This document shows, piece by piece, positions 9,274 to 19,177 of a stretch of 64,000 nt of DNA. The stretch spans positions 1 through 64,000 of the forward strand of contig WAQW01000036.1 of the NCBI GenBank assembly GCA_015520045.1. Reading direction: 5' to 3'. This DNA comes from Thermoplasmata archaeon (GTDB lineage Archaea; Thermoplasmatota; Thermoplasmata; Thermoplasmatales; Thermoplasmataceae). A model generated the notes under the pieces. That model searched no databases. It was not told the DNA's origin and saw nothing but the letters and a program-made list of their open reading frames with translations. Made by a program: the position numbers and the translations under genes. Each line of letters opens with the position of its first letter. Position 1 is the stretch's first letter.

Positions 9274-10631
9274 TCAGTCTTTCCAGCCCTATCTTCAAGG
9301 GAAATCCCCGCTTCTCGAAGAAGGGACCTGAGTCTATCTGATTCATCAAATTTCCTCGCCCTCCTGAGTTCCTCTCTGTAGGCTATTATCCCACTCAAGA
9401 TCCTGGACAGGTTTCCCTCTCTTTTTTCAGGGGATATGATACCAAATATCGAATCAACCTCCATTAAAAACCTCTTGATCTCTTCGGCAGATGCAGGAGA
9501 AAGGCGATCTATACTGGAAAAAGCCACAGAAGTGAGGTGTAAAACCTCCCTGAGCGCTGATCTGGTGTCAAAATCATGATCGAGATGGGAAAGAAACTTC
9601 TTCCTGATGCTCCCTAGCTCGATATTGTGATTTCCGGTGAATTCACCGGTATCACCGAGCTTCCTGTAGAGGTTCTGGATCCTCATTCTGGCTGTGGAAG
9701 ATTCCTCAAGAAGATCCATACTAAAATCAAGGACGTTCCTGTAGTTTGAATTAAGATAGAAAAATCGGAGATCCTCTGGCCTGAATCGCGACAGGACATT
9801 ACCGATCTTTACAATATTCCCCGCCGATTTGGACATCTTTTCTGAAGCCATGTTCACCATTCCGGTATGCATCCAGTATCTGGCATAAGTTTTCCTGCCC
9901 GATATGGAGCGCATCTGAGCTATCTCGGCCTCATGGTGTGGGAAGATCAAATCACTGCCACCGCCGTGTATATCATAAGTATACCCAAAAAAGTATTCTG
10001 TTATGGCAGTATCCTCAATGTGCCACCCGGGTCTGCCTTTGCTCCAGGGAGCAGACCACCATGGCTCACCTGGTTTCATATCTTTCCAGAGTGCAAAATC
10101 CTGAAAATTCTTCTTACTCGAAGTTACACTCTTACGCACCCCGGGAATGAGGTTATCCGGTTTCTGACCGGAAAGCGAGCCGTAATCATCAAACTTCGAA
10201 ACGCTGAAGTAGATTCCGTCATCACCTCTGTATGCATACCCCCTCCTTATGAGCCTCCTTATCTGAGATATTATCTCATCAATGAACAGTGAAGCGGGAG
10301 CGTAGAGAGATACACTTTCGACGCGCAACCTCTCCATGTAACTCATAAAAATGTTAAGATACCTCTCGGAGATCGTGGAAAAGGCAACGTTCTCATCCTT
10401 TGCCTTGTCTATGATTTTGTCATCAACATCCGTGATGTTTTGTACATAGAAAAGAAGATATCCTTTAAACCGGAGGTACTTCGCAAATGAGTCGAAAAGG
10501 ACGAAGGTTCTTCCGTTTCCAACGTGAATCTCATCGTAGACCGTCGGTCCACAGACGAACATCTTAATCTTACCCTTTCTGATGGGATGAAATTCTTCAA
10601 TTTTCCTGGTTAACGTGTTGAATATCTTCAT
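9255..10631 (-). CDS. cysS: Cysteinyl-tRNA synthetase
   Basis: FVCGPTVYDEIHVGNGRTF (HIGH-like), EKMSKSAGN (KMSKS), zinc-site HHEAEIAQ. Confidence 0.95.
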   Translation of the reverse strand: MKIFNTLTRKIEEFHPIRKGKIKMFVCGPTVYDEIHVGNGRTFVLFDSFAKYLRFKGYLLFYVQNITDVDDKIIDKAKDENVAFSTISERYLNIFMSYMERLRVESVSLYAPASLFIDEIISQIRRLIRRGYAYRGDDGIYFSVSKFDDYGSLSGQKPDNLIPGVRKSVTSSKKNFQDFALWKDMKPGEPWWSAPWSKGRPGWHIEDTAITEYFFGYTYDIHGGGSDLIFPHHEAEIAQMRSISGRKTYARYWMHTGMVNMASEKMSKSAGNIVKIGNVLSRFRPEDLRFFYLNSNYRNVLDFSMDLLEESSTARMRIQNLYRKLGDTGEFTGNHNIELGSIRKKFLSHLDHDFDTRSALREVLHLTSVAFSSIDRLSPASAEEIKRFLMEVDSIFGIISPEKREGNLSRILSGIIAYREELRRARKFDESDRLRSLLREAGISLEDRAGKTEWSVIE

Positions 10632-11116
10632 TTTTAAACCTTAATGTGACGTTCATTAATTGTTTTTTGGAATCTCTTCAGGATCGCGTGGGTATGAGTA
10701 TTCTCAAAAGATGGTATATCAAATTAACTGAACAAACTATCTAGAGTGCATTATTCCGTTTTACATAGAATTCCGTGGCGAAATCTCAAAGCTGGGTCGC
10801 AGTCCCCTATTTCCTTAATCCTCACAGATTAAAAGTCTACCCGCGGTATGTTGAGGAAATCCTTTTTTTGTGAATCAAATAGAATTGCCGCAAAATCGAG
10901 CCCCCATTTAATCGTAGCACTGTATCCTAATCAAGCCGTTTGAGATTCATTTTGCTCGTTCGACGATTCACGGATAATCATCAGAAAAAACGGAGTTACC
11001 AGACAAATATTCCGTGAGCACCCTACCCTAAGACTAGGTCAGGCCAAAATCGCTGTGCCATCACCTCATCATCGGCAAATTCCCATAAGCGGTATCACAG
11101 ATGCACCAGGGATTTA

Positions 11117-11515
11117 TCATCTTCTGCTTCTGATAGAGTATAGAAGCATCTTATCCCACTCTATCGAGAAAGGAATTTTATTTATCCTGAGAAGTTCGCC
11201 CACCCGTTCAGTGACTTCTCTTATTTTATCAGAAAGCATACCCCTGAAGATAATTATTTCCTTTCGGCCGACTGGAAAGATCATTCTGAATTTTGCCCCA
11301 TCTCGTATGTACCCAATGGGCTTTCTGTTTCGGTTGATCTCTACCATATTCAAGTGCAAATAAAGTTGATCGTACTGAACCTCCTCGGATCCCTGCTTCG
11401 TAAGGCTAGAAACGATCTCCCACATCTTGGGAAATATACTTTGAAGGGAGTTCCACTGGAAGTTCTCATCCAGTACGAGGTGTCCACTCCAGTTTTTCAT
11501 AGTCATGTGTATCAA
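11117..11515 (-). CDS. Hypothetical protein (132 aa)
   Basis: Only substantial ORF in this segment; protein-like composition. Confidence 0.4.
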   Translation of the reverse strand: MIHMTMKNWSGHLVLDENFQWNSLQSIFPKMWEIVSSLTKQGSEEVQYDQLYLHLNMVEINRNRKPIGYIRDGAKFRMIFPVGRKEIIIFRGMLSDKIREVTERVGELLRINKIPFSIEWDKMLLYSIRSRR

Positions 11516-11571
11516 CTCTCCCTTAAAAATTATGTGATTTAGAGATACTGTTCTCTTTTTTCGAACATCAC

Positions 11572-11589
11572 TTGCGTGATCACACGCAA
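11572..11589. promoter_or_regulatory. Inverted repeat TTGCGTG-ATCA-CACGCAA upstream of the TauE/SafE gene
   Basis: Perfect 7-bp arms in an intergenic region. Confidence 0.3.
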
Positions 11590-11691
11590 TATCCCCTTAC
11601 AGCATAAGAGGGAAAAAAGCAGTGGAAAAATATTAAAACAATCTCATATTGAGTGCTGGTGACCGTGAAATTCCGAAGGTGGTGGTGAGCT

Positions 11692-12480
11692 TTGTACTGG
11701 CCTGTGATACTGGCAATTGCGGTTGCCTCTCTGGTGACCCATACATTCTTTTCGCTTTCTGGTCTCGGTGGTGGAATCGTCCTCATACCTTTCTTCATTC
11801 TTCTTGGATTCTCGGTGCAGTTCGCCGCTGGTGCCGGCCTTCTTATGAATATCATATCACTTGCAATTGTATCGTATCACAACAACAGGCACAGGTACGT
11901 GATGTGGGATTACGTCGCAGCCTTCTCGCTCCCAGCTCTGATAATGGCGCCTATTGGTTATTCCGCCTCATCCGCTGTTGATCCTCTCGTGATCATACTC
12001 ATATTCATCGGAATACTTGTTTATGCCTTCGTGCATGTTATTTTAAAACTGAATCCGCACCACATAGAGGGGCTTCCCAAGAAGAGGGCGATGATTCGAT
12101 TCTCAATAGGTGGTGGAACCGGAGTTGTTGCAGGATTTCTGGGTGGTATGATTGGAGTGGGCGGCGGGCTCATCATTCTGCCGGTACTAACAATGGTGGA
12201 AAACGATTACAAGAAGATAGCGGCCACTACAGCCGCCTCCGCATTTTTTATATCGTGCGAGGCTCTCGTCTCCCATATATCATCCATCCTCCCTTCTGGT
12301 TTCACGACGGTGATTGTTGTTTCTGTTATTGCAACCGTGCTTGGGGCCATTACCGCATCGTTTGCCCTCCATCGCCTGAAATCAAGACAGATTGCTTATC
12401 TGACCTCAGGCATCATTTTCATTGCTATAGTTCTCCTCACAATCAAGGTCGGAGTGGTTCTCGGAATCGCTTTTCATTAA
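11692..12480 (+). CDS. Sulfite exporter TauE/SafE family membrane protein
   Basis: Two related halves with GLGGGIVLIP and GMIGVGGGLIILP; TTG start, upstream in-frame stop at 11686. Confidence 0.8.
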   Translation: MYWPVILAIAVASLVTHTFFSLSGLGGGIVLIPFFILLGFSVQFAAGAGLLMNIISLAIVSYHNNRHRYVMWDYVAAFSLPALIMAPIGYSASSAVDPLVIILIFIGILVYAFVHVILKLNPHHIEGLPKKRAMIRFSIGGGTGVVAGFLGGMIGVGGGLIILPVLTMVENDYKKIAATTAASAFFISCEALVSHISSILPSGFTTVIVVSVIATVLGAITASFALHRLKSRQIAYLTSGIIFIAIVLLTIKVGVVLGIAFH

Positions 12481-12624
12481 TTCAACCATATAGCGGTACC
12501 TTTCCATTTCCCTGCCTGTTGGTTGTGGCCTTATATAACCATGAGGCTATGCACCCCCAGGCTGAAGTTGTTCCCCCAAAGGACTTCCTTTCATTATTTA
12601 TCCTATCAATCAATAACCATAATT

Positions 12625-13575
12625 ATGGTAGTTGATCCATCCGTAAAGAGAGTTCTGGACATGCTCAACGGTTACACACTGCCCAGATTCGAAGAGAGCA
12701 ATCTGAATGAACTCAGGGATATAATGAACAGTATGAACTATTCAGGCGGTTCGAACGTTTCCTGTCAGGTTTCTGATATTGAGATCGGGACGAAGGATGG
12801 CACGCTGAAAGCCCGCCTGTATGAACCGCCTCTTCCAACAAGCTCCCTCATCATTTATTTCCACGGTGGAGGATTTGTTTTCGGGAATCTTGATTCGAGT
12901 GATGCCACATGCGGACTTGCAGCCATGCAATCTGGATGCAAGATTCTATCGGTAGATTACAGGTTGGCACCAGAGAACAAATTTCCTGCCGCGGCTGAGG
13001 ATGCATACAGTTCCTATGTGTGGGCTCTCAAGAATCATGAAACTCTTGGCATAAAAAGGAACAGGATTGCGGTTTCAGGTGGTAGTGCTGGCGGCAATCT
13101 TGCAGCCGTAACATGTCTCATGGCCAAGGACAGGGGAATGCAGCAACCGAGGCTGCAGATTCTCTTCTACCCTGCAACGGGTCCCGATTTTACTTCGGAG
13201 TCGGTCAGAAGACTCAGTGAAGGTTATTTTCTGACGCAGAAGGAGATAGAATGGTTTGGAAGAATGTATCTGAGATCTCCAGAGGATGCGCTGAACCCAT
13301 ATTTCTCCCCCATTCTTTACGATGACCCTGTTGGTATCGCCGGTGCTATCATCGTAACAAGTGAATACGATCCGTTGAGAGATCAGGGAGAATCGTATGC
13401 AGAGAAGTTGATGAGATCTGGAGTTGAGGTTACTTCCTTCAGGGTCCATGGAATGATCCATGGGTTTCTGGGCTTTACCTCCGTATCGGGGGCAGCAGCT
13501 GATGTGTCCCGCATGGTCTGGAACCTTGCGGGATGGAAGCTAAAAGATTCTGATGAGGTCAACGCTTCTAAATAA
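12625..13575 (+). CDS. Alpha/beta hydrolase, HSL-like esterase/lipase
   Basis: HGGGFVFGN oxyanion motif, GGSAGGN nucleophile elbow, EYDPLRDQG, HGMIHGF His. Confidence 0.9.
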   Translation: MVVDPSVKRVLDMLNGYTLPRFEESNLNELRDIMNSMNYSGGSNVSCQVSDIEIGTKDGTLKARLYEPPLPTSSLIIYFHGGGFVFGNLDSSDATCGLAAMQSGCKILSVDYRLAPENKFPAAAEDAYSSYVWALKNHETLGIKRNRIAVSGGSAGGNLAAVTCLMAKDRGMQQPRLQILFYPATGPDFTSESVRRLSEGYFLTQKEIEWFGRMYLRSPEDALNPYFSPILYDDPVGIAGAIIVTSEYDPLRDQGESYAEKLMRSGVEVTSFRVHGMIHGFLGFTSVSGAAADVSRMVWNLAGWKLKDSDEVNASK

Positions 13576-13697
13576 TATGCTGCTAAACCCAATTTTCCAA
13601 ATCCCATCGAGAAATTCCCCTGTTACTTGTGGCAAGGGAAAAAGTGGCAATCTGATGCTATTTGATATCTTTATCTCCTTGCGTGTGATGGCACACG

Positions 13698-14867
13698 GTG
13701 TGCAGACAAAAGATATTCTGGAAGATTGAACATGGTGTGTTCAGCATTGCAACCTCAAAAGGCGAGGTGATTGCAACAGATCTCGAGGGGCGAATTATCT
13801 CTGCCACCATTAATCGATGTACCTACAGGAGGAGCTACCAGAACCGCTACCTGAAACTAAGATACAGAAATGGAAGAAGAGAAGTTAGCCCGCTAGGTAC
13901 AGCTGAGGGCTATGAAATCTGTCAAAAAATATACTCTCTGCTAATTGATTCTATAGGCCAGGTAAAAGAAGGTACACCCGAGGTTTCCTCCCTCCTTGAG
14001 AGGTTGAGGGATAGAAACTGTGATTGGCTGAGAGAGGATTCAGAAAGGATCCTCAGCATATACTCCGGTAGCATACCCATTGTCCCACCAGATCAGTATT
14101 TCACCGTCTACATCCGCTTAACTAAGGGTTGCCCTTGGAACAACTGTAGGTTCTGCCGTCTTTACAGCAAAGTGAGTTATGAAGTGAACACGCTATCAGT
14201 GCTTCAAAAGCAGATCGCGGATATTATCGATCTCTTGGGTGAGGGTATCAAATCCAGAAGAAGCGTCTTTCTTGGAGACGCCAATGCACTGCTGTTACCG
14301 ACTAAGCAACTTATTGATGCACTCGAAATAATCAAAAGATACATAGGACTGCCTGTTTATTCTTTTTCTGATGGCTTCCTAACTCCGAAAAACAAGAGCG
14401 TTAGTGATTACTCCGCCCTCAGAAAAAAGGGGATGAGGAGAGTTTACATAGGAATCGAATCCGGCTCAGAAGAGGTGCTCAGACTTCTTAACAAACCGAT
14501 GGACCTTGAAGTGGCATCGGAAGAAATAGTATCAATGAAGGAAGCAGGGCTGAATGTTTCACCCATACTACTCTCTGGTATTGGAGGAAGGTTGGAAAAC
14601 GAGCACATCCTGAAATCCATCAGGTTTATCTCAAAATTACCCCTTACATATGGCGACATTGTCTACCTTTCGCCTCTCAGGATTTACAACGATGAGGGCT
14701 TTCATCTCCTATCGAATGAACTTGGAACGGGGGACGAGAACAACTATCATGCTTACGCACAGGCAGATAGAATGAAAATGGAGATGAAAAGTGCATACAG
14801 AGAGATTCACGGCGTGGATCCTCCCTTTCCTATAGCGATATACAATCTACTGGAGACAATATACTGA
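13698..14867 (+). CDS. Radical SAM protein (COG1032-like)
   Basis: LTKGCPWNNCRFCRLYS (CX4CX2C cluster motif), IGIESGSEEVL. Confidence 0.8.
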   Translation: MCRQKIFWKIEHGVFSIATSKGEVIATDLEGRIISATINRCTYRRSYQNRYLKLRYRNGRREVSPLGTAEGYEICQKIYSLLIDSIGQVKEGTPEVSSLLERLRDRNCDWLREDSERILSIYSGSIPIVPPDQYFTVYIRLTKGCPWNNCRFCRLYSKVSYEVNTLSVLQKQIADIIDLLGEGIKSRRSVFLGDANALLLPTKQLIDALEIIKRYIGLPVYSFSDGFLTPKNKSVSDYSALRKKGMRRVYIGIESGSEEVLRLLNKPMDLEVASEEIVSMKEAGLNVSPILLSGIGGRLENEHILKSIRFISKLPLTYGDIVYLSPLRIYNDEGFHLLSNELGTGDENNYHAYAQADRMKMEMKSAYREIHGVDPPFPIAIYNLLETIY

Positions 14868-15603
14868 TAACGGCTATGACATGCCATAAATACTTATAAC
14901 TTTAAAAAGAGAAGTACCCAGATTCCAAAAACACGCGCCACCAACTCTCCCACGAAATGGCAGAAGACCTATAGATCCTGTTGTCTAAAAAATTACAATC
15001 CCGTAGCTAAATTCTTCAACTCACCAACTACTTTCTCCACTTTGACCCAATCATCCTCGAAAAGCGTTATAAGAATTCTTCCAGAATCACCAATATGCTG
15101 GCTCACCCTAACACCCCCTCTCAAACTCTTGGGAAAGTGAATTAACAATAGACCTGTAAGTGAAATTCCTCGTATAACCACTTTTCAAGAACCTACATAG
15201 TAAACCTATGAAAACCATAAAATTATACACCAGTAATTGTGAGGTATATTTTCCATTATTCATATATCATTATTCACGATACCTTTAATCTCACTTTTGC
15301 ATATCCCTAAAAGTGAGAAATAATATGTATTAGACAACACACGCGCAATGATGACATGCATCCTTACTCATTAATTAGTAACGGGTACACATCGACCTAA
15401 TCTCGTGAAGACTCTGTTTTAACAGAGGATGCCCAGAAATTCAATCGTGATAAACCAACAGCGTTATCCCTAACCTATTCAAGTGGAAGTAGACCTACAA
15501 AAGATTTCCATAGAAATTTCTAAACTCCGTGAGAGCGAGTTAGAAGTTGAAATGTTTCCGGTTCCTTACATCTTTTGGAGTTGAAAGTTAAGGTCACTGC
15601 CAT

Positions 15604-17292
15604 TCACGATGACACTCTGGTTATAATTCCAGACTTTGAATCCCACATTATCTTATCGCCTTTTTTTGGGGGCGTTGAAAACTGCGCATCTATGAGGAGT
15701 GCAACACCCATACTAAGCAATGTCTTCAAGCATATCCGAGGAGGTCTATCAGTAAATATAACACCTTTAAACTTTGAGAGATCACCGGAACACGATCCTG
15801 AATCTACGACCAGTATGTTTCCCTCTCCCTCCTCTGAAAATACAACATGACCAGAAGCATCCGGCCCGAAAGGATACCCACGCCCCATATACTCCCCCAT
15901 AGTTACAACCCTTACATCATTTGTCCCGCCGAAGAGGAAGTATGGCAGTCCAGAGACCAAAACGTAACGCCTTCCACTCATGAAAAGTTTGGTACCGTAA
16001 ATGACCTTTAAGACCTCTTTTAGATTGGTGGTTGCAGGATTTAAACTGGAAAGCAGTACAGGTCTTACGCCGTAAAGAAGATTGAGTTTACGGGCTAGAA
16101 AAGTGTCTGTGACAACCGCATATACGGTTCTACCAGTCCTAAGGACGGAAAGCATCTTCGCCGTGTTGCCTCTTCTTGTGAAGGCTATGATCCCTGAAGC
16201 GTCTATCACATCTGCCACCATTTTTGCAGACCGACAAATGGCGAATGTTACTTCGTTGCCATAGTAAGTCTCGGGTTCAGTAAGACGACCGATTGATCTG
16301 AGAGCAAAGTCTGATATCCTCTGCAGATACTTCACAGAACGGGCGGGATACTTTCCAATTGCGATCTCTTCGGACAGCATAAGTACATCTGTATTATCGA
16401 TAACCGCATTCGTAACATCCGATATCTCCGCTCTTGTCGGTTCAGGTGAATCTACCATAGATTCGAGAATCTGAGTGGCCAAAATTGCGGGGCGACCAAG
16501 ATTGTGTGCCACCCTGATAATATGCTTCTGGGCAATTCCGATCTCTGCAAGAGGAAGCTCAACACCAAGATCTCCACGAGCAACCATGATCATTTCAGAT
16601 ACTTCTGCTATTTCACGGATATTTTCATACCCCTTGAGCGTTTCAATCTTTGCAATTATTTCACCCTGACCTCCTCGTTTACGTATTTCCTCCTCCACAA
16701 GCAAAACATCCTCTTGCTGTTGCACAAAGGACATGGCAAAATACTCAGCATGATTCTTCACTCCTTCCCTTATGAATCGACGATCCCTTTCCGTGAGAAC
16801 CCCAAGATTGAGAGGAACACCCGGGATGTTAACGCGAGAGTTATCCCTGAGGTTACCATTCAGCATCGCCTCAACAGAGCAGTGATCATCAAACACCTCC
16901 TTCACTCTGAATGATAACCTGCCATCAGACATCTTTATCACGATTCCCGGCGTTAGAAGGCTAATGACATTTTCCCGGTTGAGGCTAATCTCGCCTCCGG
17001 TCTGCTCATACAAATTGTAATGCATACCTGCATGAATTGTTACGGTCTCATGATCTATGGTGGATACGCGCAGTTCAGGACCTTTCAGATCCACCAGCAT
17101 GCCCACATGGGAATTCAATTCATCATTTATCTCATCAATAATTTTCCTGACATATCTTAAGTAGGAGGTGTCAACATGCGCAGTGTTTATTCTCACGGCA
17201 CTTGCACCATTCTCAATCATTTTTTTTAAAATGCCCTTCTCTGCACTTGAAGGCCCGATAGTTGCTATAATTTTCAATCCCGTCATAGCCAT
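15604..17292 (-). CDS. pyk: Pyruvate kinase with C-terminal extension
   Basis: KIIATIGPSS, VARGDLGVELP, ILATQILESMVDSPEPTRAEISDVTNAV; about 90-residue swivel-domain-like C-terminus. Confidence 0.93.
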   Translation of the reverse strand: MAMTGLKIIATIGPSSAEKGILKKMIENGASAVRINTAHVDTSYLRYVRKIIDEINDELNSHVGMLVDLKGPELRVSTIDHETVTIHAGMHYNLYEQTGGEISLNRENVISLLTPGIVIKMSDGRLSFRVKEVFDDHCSVEAMLNGNLRDNSRVNIPGVPLNLGVLTERDRRFIREGVKNHAEYFAMSFVQQQEDVLLVEEEIRKRGGQGEIIAKIETLKGYENIREIAEVSEMIMVARGDLGVELPLAEIGIAQKHIIRVAHNLGRPAILATQILESMVDSPEPTRAEISDVTNAVIDNTDVLMLSEEIAIGKYPARSVKYLQRISDFALRSIGRLTEPETYYGNEVTFAICRSAKMVADVIDASGIIAFTRRGNTAKMLSVLRTGRTVYAVVTDTFLARKLNLLYGVRPVLLSSLNPATTNLKEVLKVIYGTKLFMSGRRYVLVSGLPYFLFGGTNDVRVVTMGEYMGRGYPFGPDASGHVVFSEEGEGNILVVDSGSCSGDLSKFKGVIFTDRPPRICLKTLLSMGVALLIDAQFSTPPKKGDKIMWDSKSGIITRVSS

Positions 17293-17349
17293 ATCATGCG
17301 CTCACGGTTTTAATTCATTTGGTAACGTCCCTAAATATATTCTCTCCCG

Positions 17350-18150
17350 TCAGAGCAAACGTTTTCCAACCAAGGGAAGAAGAGATTTAACCTTTGCCAC
17401 CAGGGCAGAAAATTCATCGAAGGATAGCTGCTGTTCACTATCACTCTTGGCTCTTGGAGGATCGGGATGCACCTCAACCATCAGGCCATCAGCTCCCGCA
17501 GCTGTGGCTGCAAGGGCCAGAGGCACAACATATTTTCTTCGCCCAGCAGGATGGCTCGGATCCACCAGAACGGGATAATCAAGCCTTTCCTTAAGAACGG
17601 GGATGGCAGCCACATCAAGAGTGAATCTCACAGAGTGCTCAAAAGTGCGTATTCCTCTTTCAACAACCATTATTCTGTCATTGCCTTCTCGCGATATATA
17701 TCGGGTGGACTGGATAAGTTCATCGATTGTGTTTCCAAATCCCCTCTTTATGAGGACGGGCTTGTCAATGTTACCCACCTCTCTCAGAAGGCTGAAATTC
17801 TGCGAATTTCTGGAACCCACCTGAATTATATCAGCAACTTTGAGAACATCCTCCAGATACCGAATATCGAGAACCTCGGTTATCACAAGAATTCCTGTTT
17901 CCTTCTTAACCCTTTTTAGTATTTCGAGGCCAGAAATTCCAACTCCCTGAAAATAGTCGGGGTTCGTTCTGGGCTTGAAAATCTCAGATCTCAGGACCGG
18001 CACACCGAGCGATGTCATTTTTCTGGCTGATTGCTCCATCTGATTAAGATCCTCAACCGCACACGGTCCAGCAATGAACAGGAATTTGTCCCTGCTCTCA
18101 AAAATTTCATTCAATCGATCTCTGGTTGGTGCCATCATATCATCTCTCAA
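17350..18150 (-). CDS. aroF: 3-deoxy-7-phosphoheptulonate (DAHP) synthase, AroF/KDO8P-synthase-like family, copy 1
   Basis: FIAGPCAVE, FKPRTNPDYFQG, IIQVGSRNSQNF, DPSHPAGRR. Confidence 0.85.
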   Translation of the reverse strand: MRDDMMAPTRDRLNEIFESRDKFLFIAGPCAVEDLNQMEQSARKMTSLGVPVLRSEIFKPRTNPDYFQGVGISGLEILKRVKKETGILVITEVLDIRYLEDVLKVADIIQVGSRNSQNFSLLREVGNIDKPVLIKRGFGNTIDELIQSTRYISREGNDRIMVVERGIRTFEHSVRFTLDVAAIPVLKERLDYPVLVDPSHPAGRRKYVVPLALAATAAGADGLMVEVHPDPPRAKSDSEQQLSFDEFSALVAKVKSLLPLVGKRLL

Positions 18151-18275
18151 GATTCACGGTGAACCAGTTATGGCAAATTCCATAAAGCATCACCCTGCAA
18201 CGTATCACTCTCATTCTCGAGCACCAACTTTCCTTCAACCTGCTTCATACCTCTATTACATCACCGATTTTAGCT

Positions 18276-18309
18276 TATGCATGCTCATTTCTATGCATAT
18301 CACGCATGC
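18276..18309. promoter_or_regulatory. Cluster of TATGCAT/GCATGC palindromic motifs upstream of aroF copy 1
   Basis: TATGCAT at 18276 and 18292; GCATGC at 18279 and 18304. Confidence 0.25.
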
Positions 18310-18478
18310 AGCAAGGATCACGTTTCTCAGCTTTTAATAGATGTAAAACCAATATACAATCATTTACCCTGACAGATAACGGTCCGTTGCCCTATTGCCA
18401 TAACAATGCTGAAAGACTACGATACAAAACAGATAACGCACGATTTCAGAATGAGAGAGAAGGTAACTGTTTCTTCAT

Positions 18479-19177
18479 CTATACCTTGGCAGCCTTGTTT
18501 ATTGCAACAGTTCCGTACATGAACTTGCGCACAGGCCTGACAGAAAAACCACTTTTGAGCAGCAAGTCGTTCATCTTTTCAGGAGTTATGAAATTCTTCA
18601 CCGAGCCTGCAAGATAAGTATAAGATTGAGATTTTGTCACCATATTTCCGAATACAGGAACGACATTATAAAAGTAGAATGAAAATAGAGGATTAAACCA
18701 GGAAACTGCGGAGGGGAAGATATCTAAATTGACAAAGATACCTCCTGGCTTTAGAACTCGTGAAACTTCACTGAAGTAGATATCCAGATGATCAACATTC
18801 CGGGTCAGAAAGGCAGACGCAATCCGGTCAAATGTTCCATCCGGGAAGGGCAAATCCTCAGCACTGGAGACTCTAAATTCAACACCGGGAAGTAGATCAC
18901 TTCTGAACATATTTTTGTTGATATCTAGCGCCACAAGCTTGCACTGTGGGCATCTCTGTACTATCAGTCTGGAGAGCTTGCCCGTTCCCGCTCCACAATC
19001 AAGAACATCCAAACCGGGCTTCAGATCGAGATCATCCACCACTCTCCTTCTCCATCGTTGATCCTGACCCCAGCTGATAAAGGAGTCGAGGAGGTCGTAC
19101 TTCCCCGAAATCTTGTTGAACACTCCAATAACATCCCTAGCCAATTTTATCCCCTTATCAGATGAACATTTTTGCAT
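18479..19177 (-). CDS. Class I SAM methyltransferase, UbiE/MenG-like
   Basis: LDVLDCGAGTGKLS, FDRIASAFLTRNVDHLD; start chosen at MQKCSSD. Confidence 0.85.
   Translation of the reverse strand: MQKCSSDKGIKLARDVIGVFNKISGKYDLLDSFISWGQDQRWRRRVVDDLDLKPGLDVLDCGAGTGKLSRLIVQRCPQCKLVALDINKNMFRSDLLPGVEFRVSSAEDLPFPDGTFDRIASAFLTRNVDHLDIYFSEVSRVLKPGGIFVNLDIFPSAVSWFNPLFSFYFYNVVPVFGNMVTKSQSYTYLAGSVKNFITPEKMNDLLLKSGFSVRPVRKFMYGTVAINKAAKV

Noticed and set aside
10632-11116. Possible SRP RNA or other structured ncRNA (contains AGGTCAGGCC)
   Set aside because: The conserved GGAAG/GNAR loop partners and a long pairing helix could not be found; no support beyond one short match.
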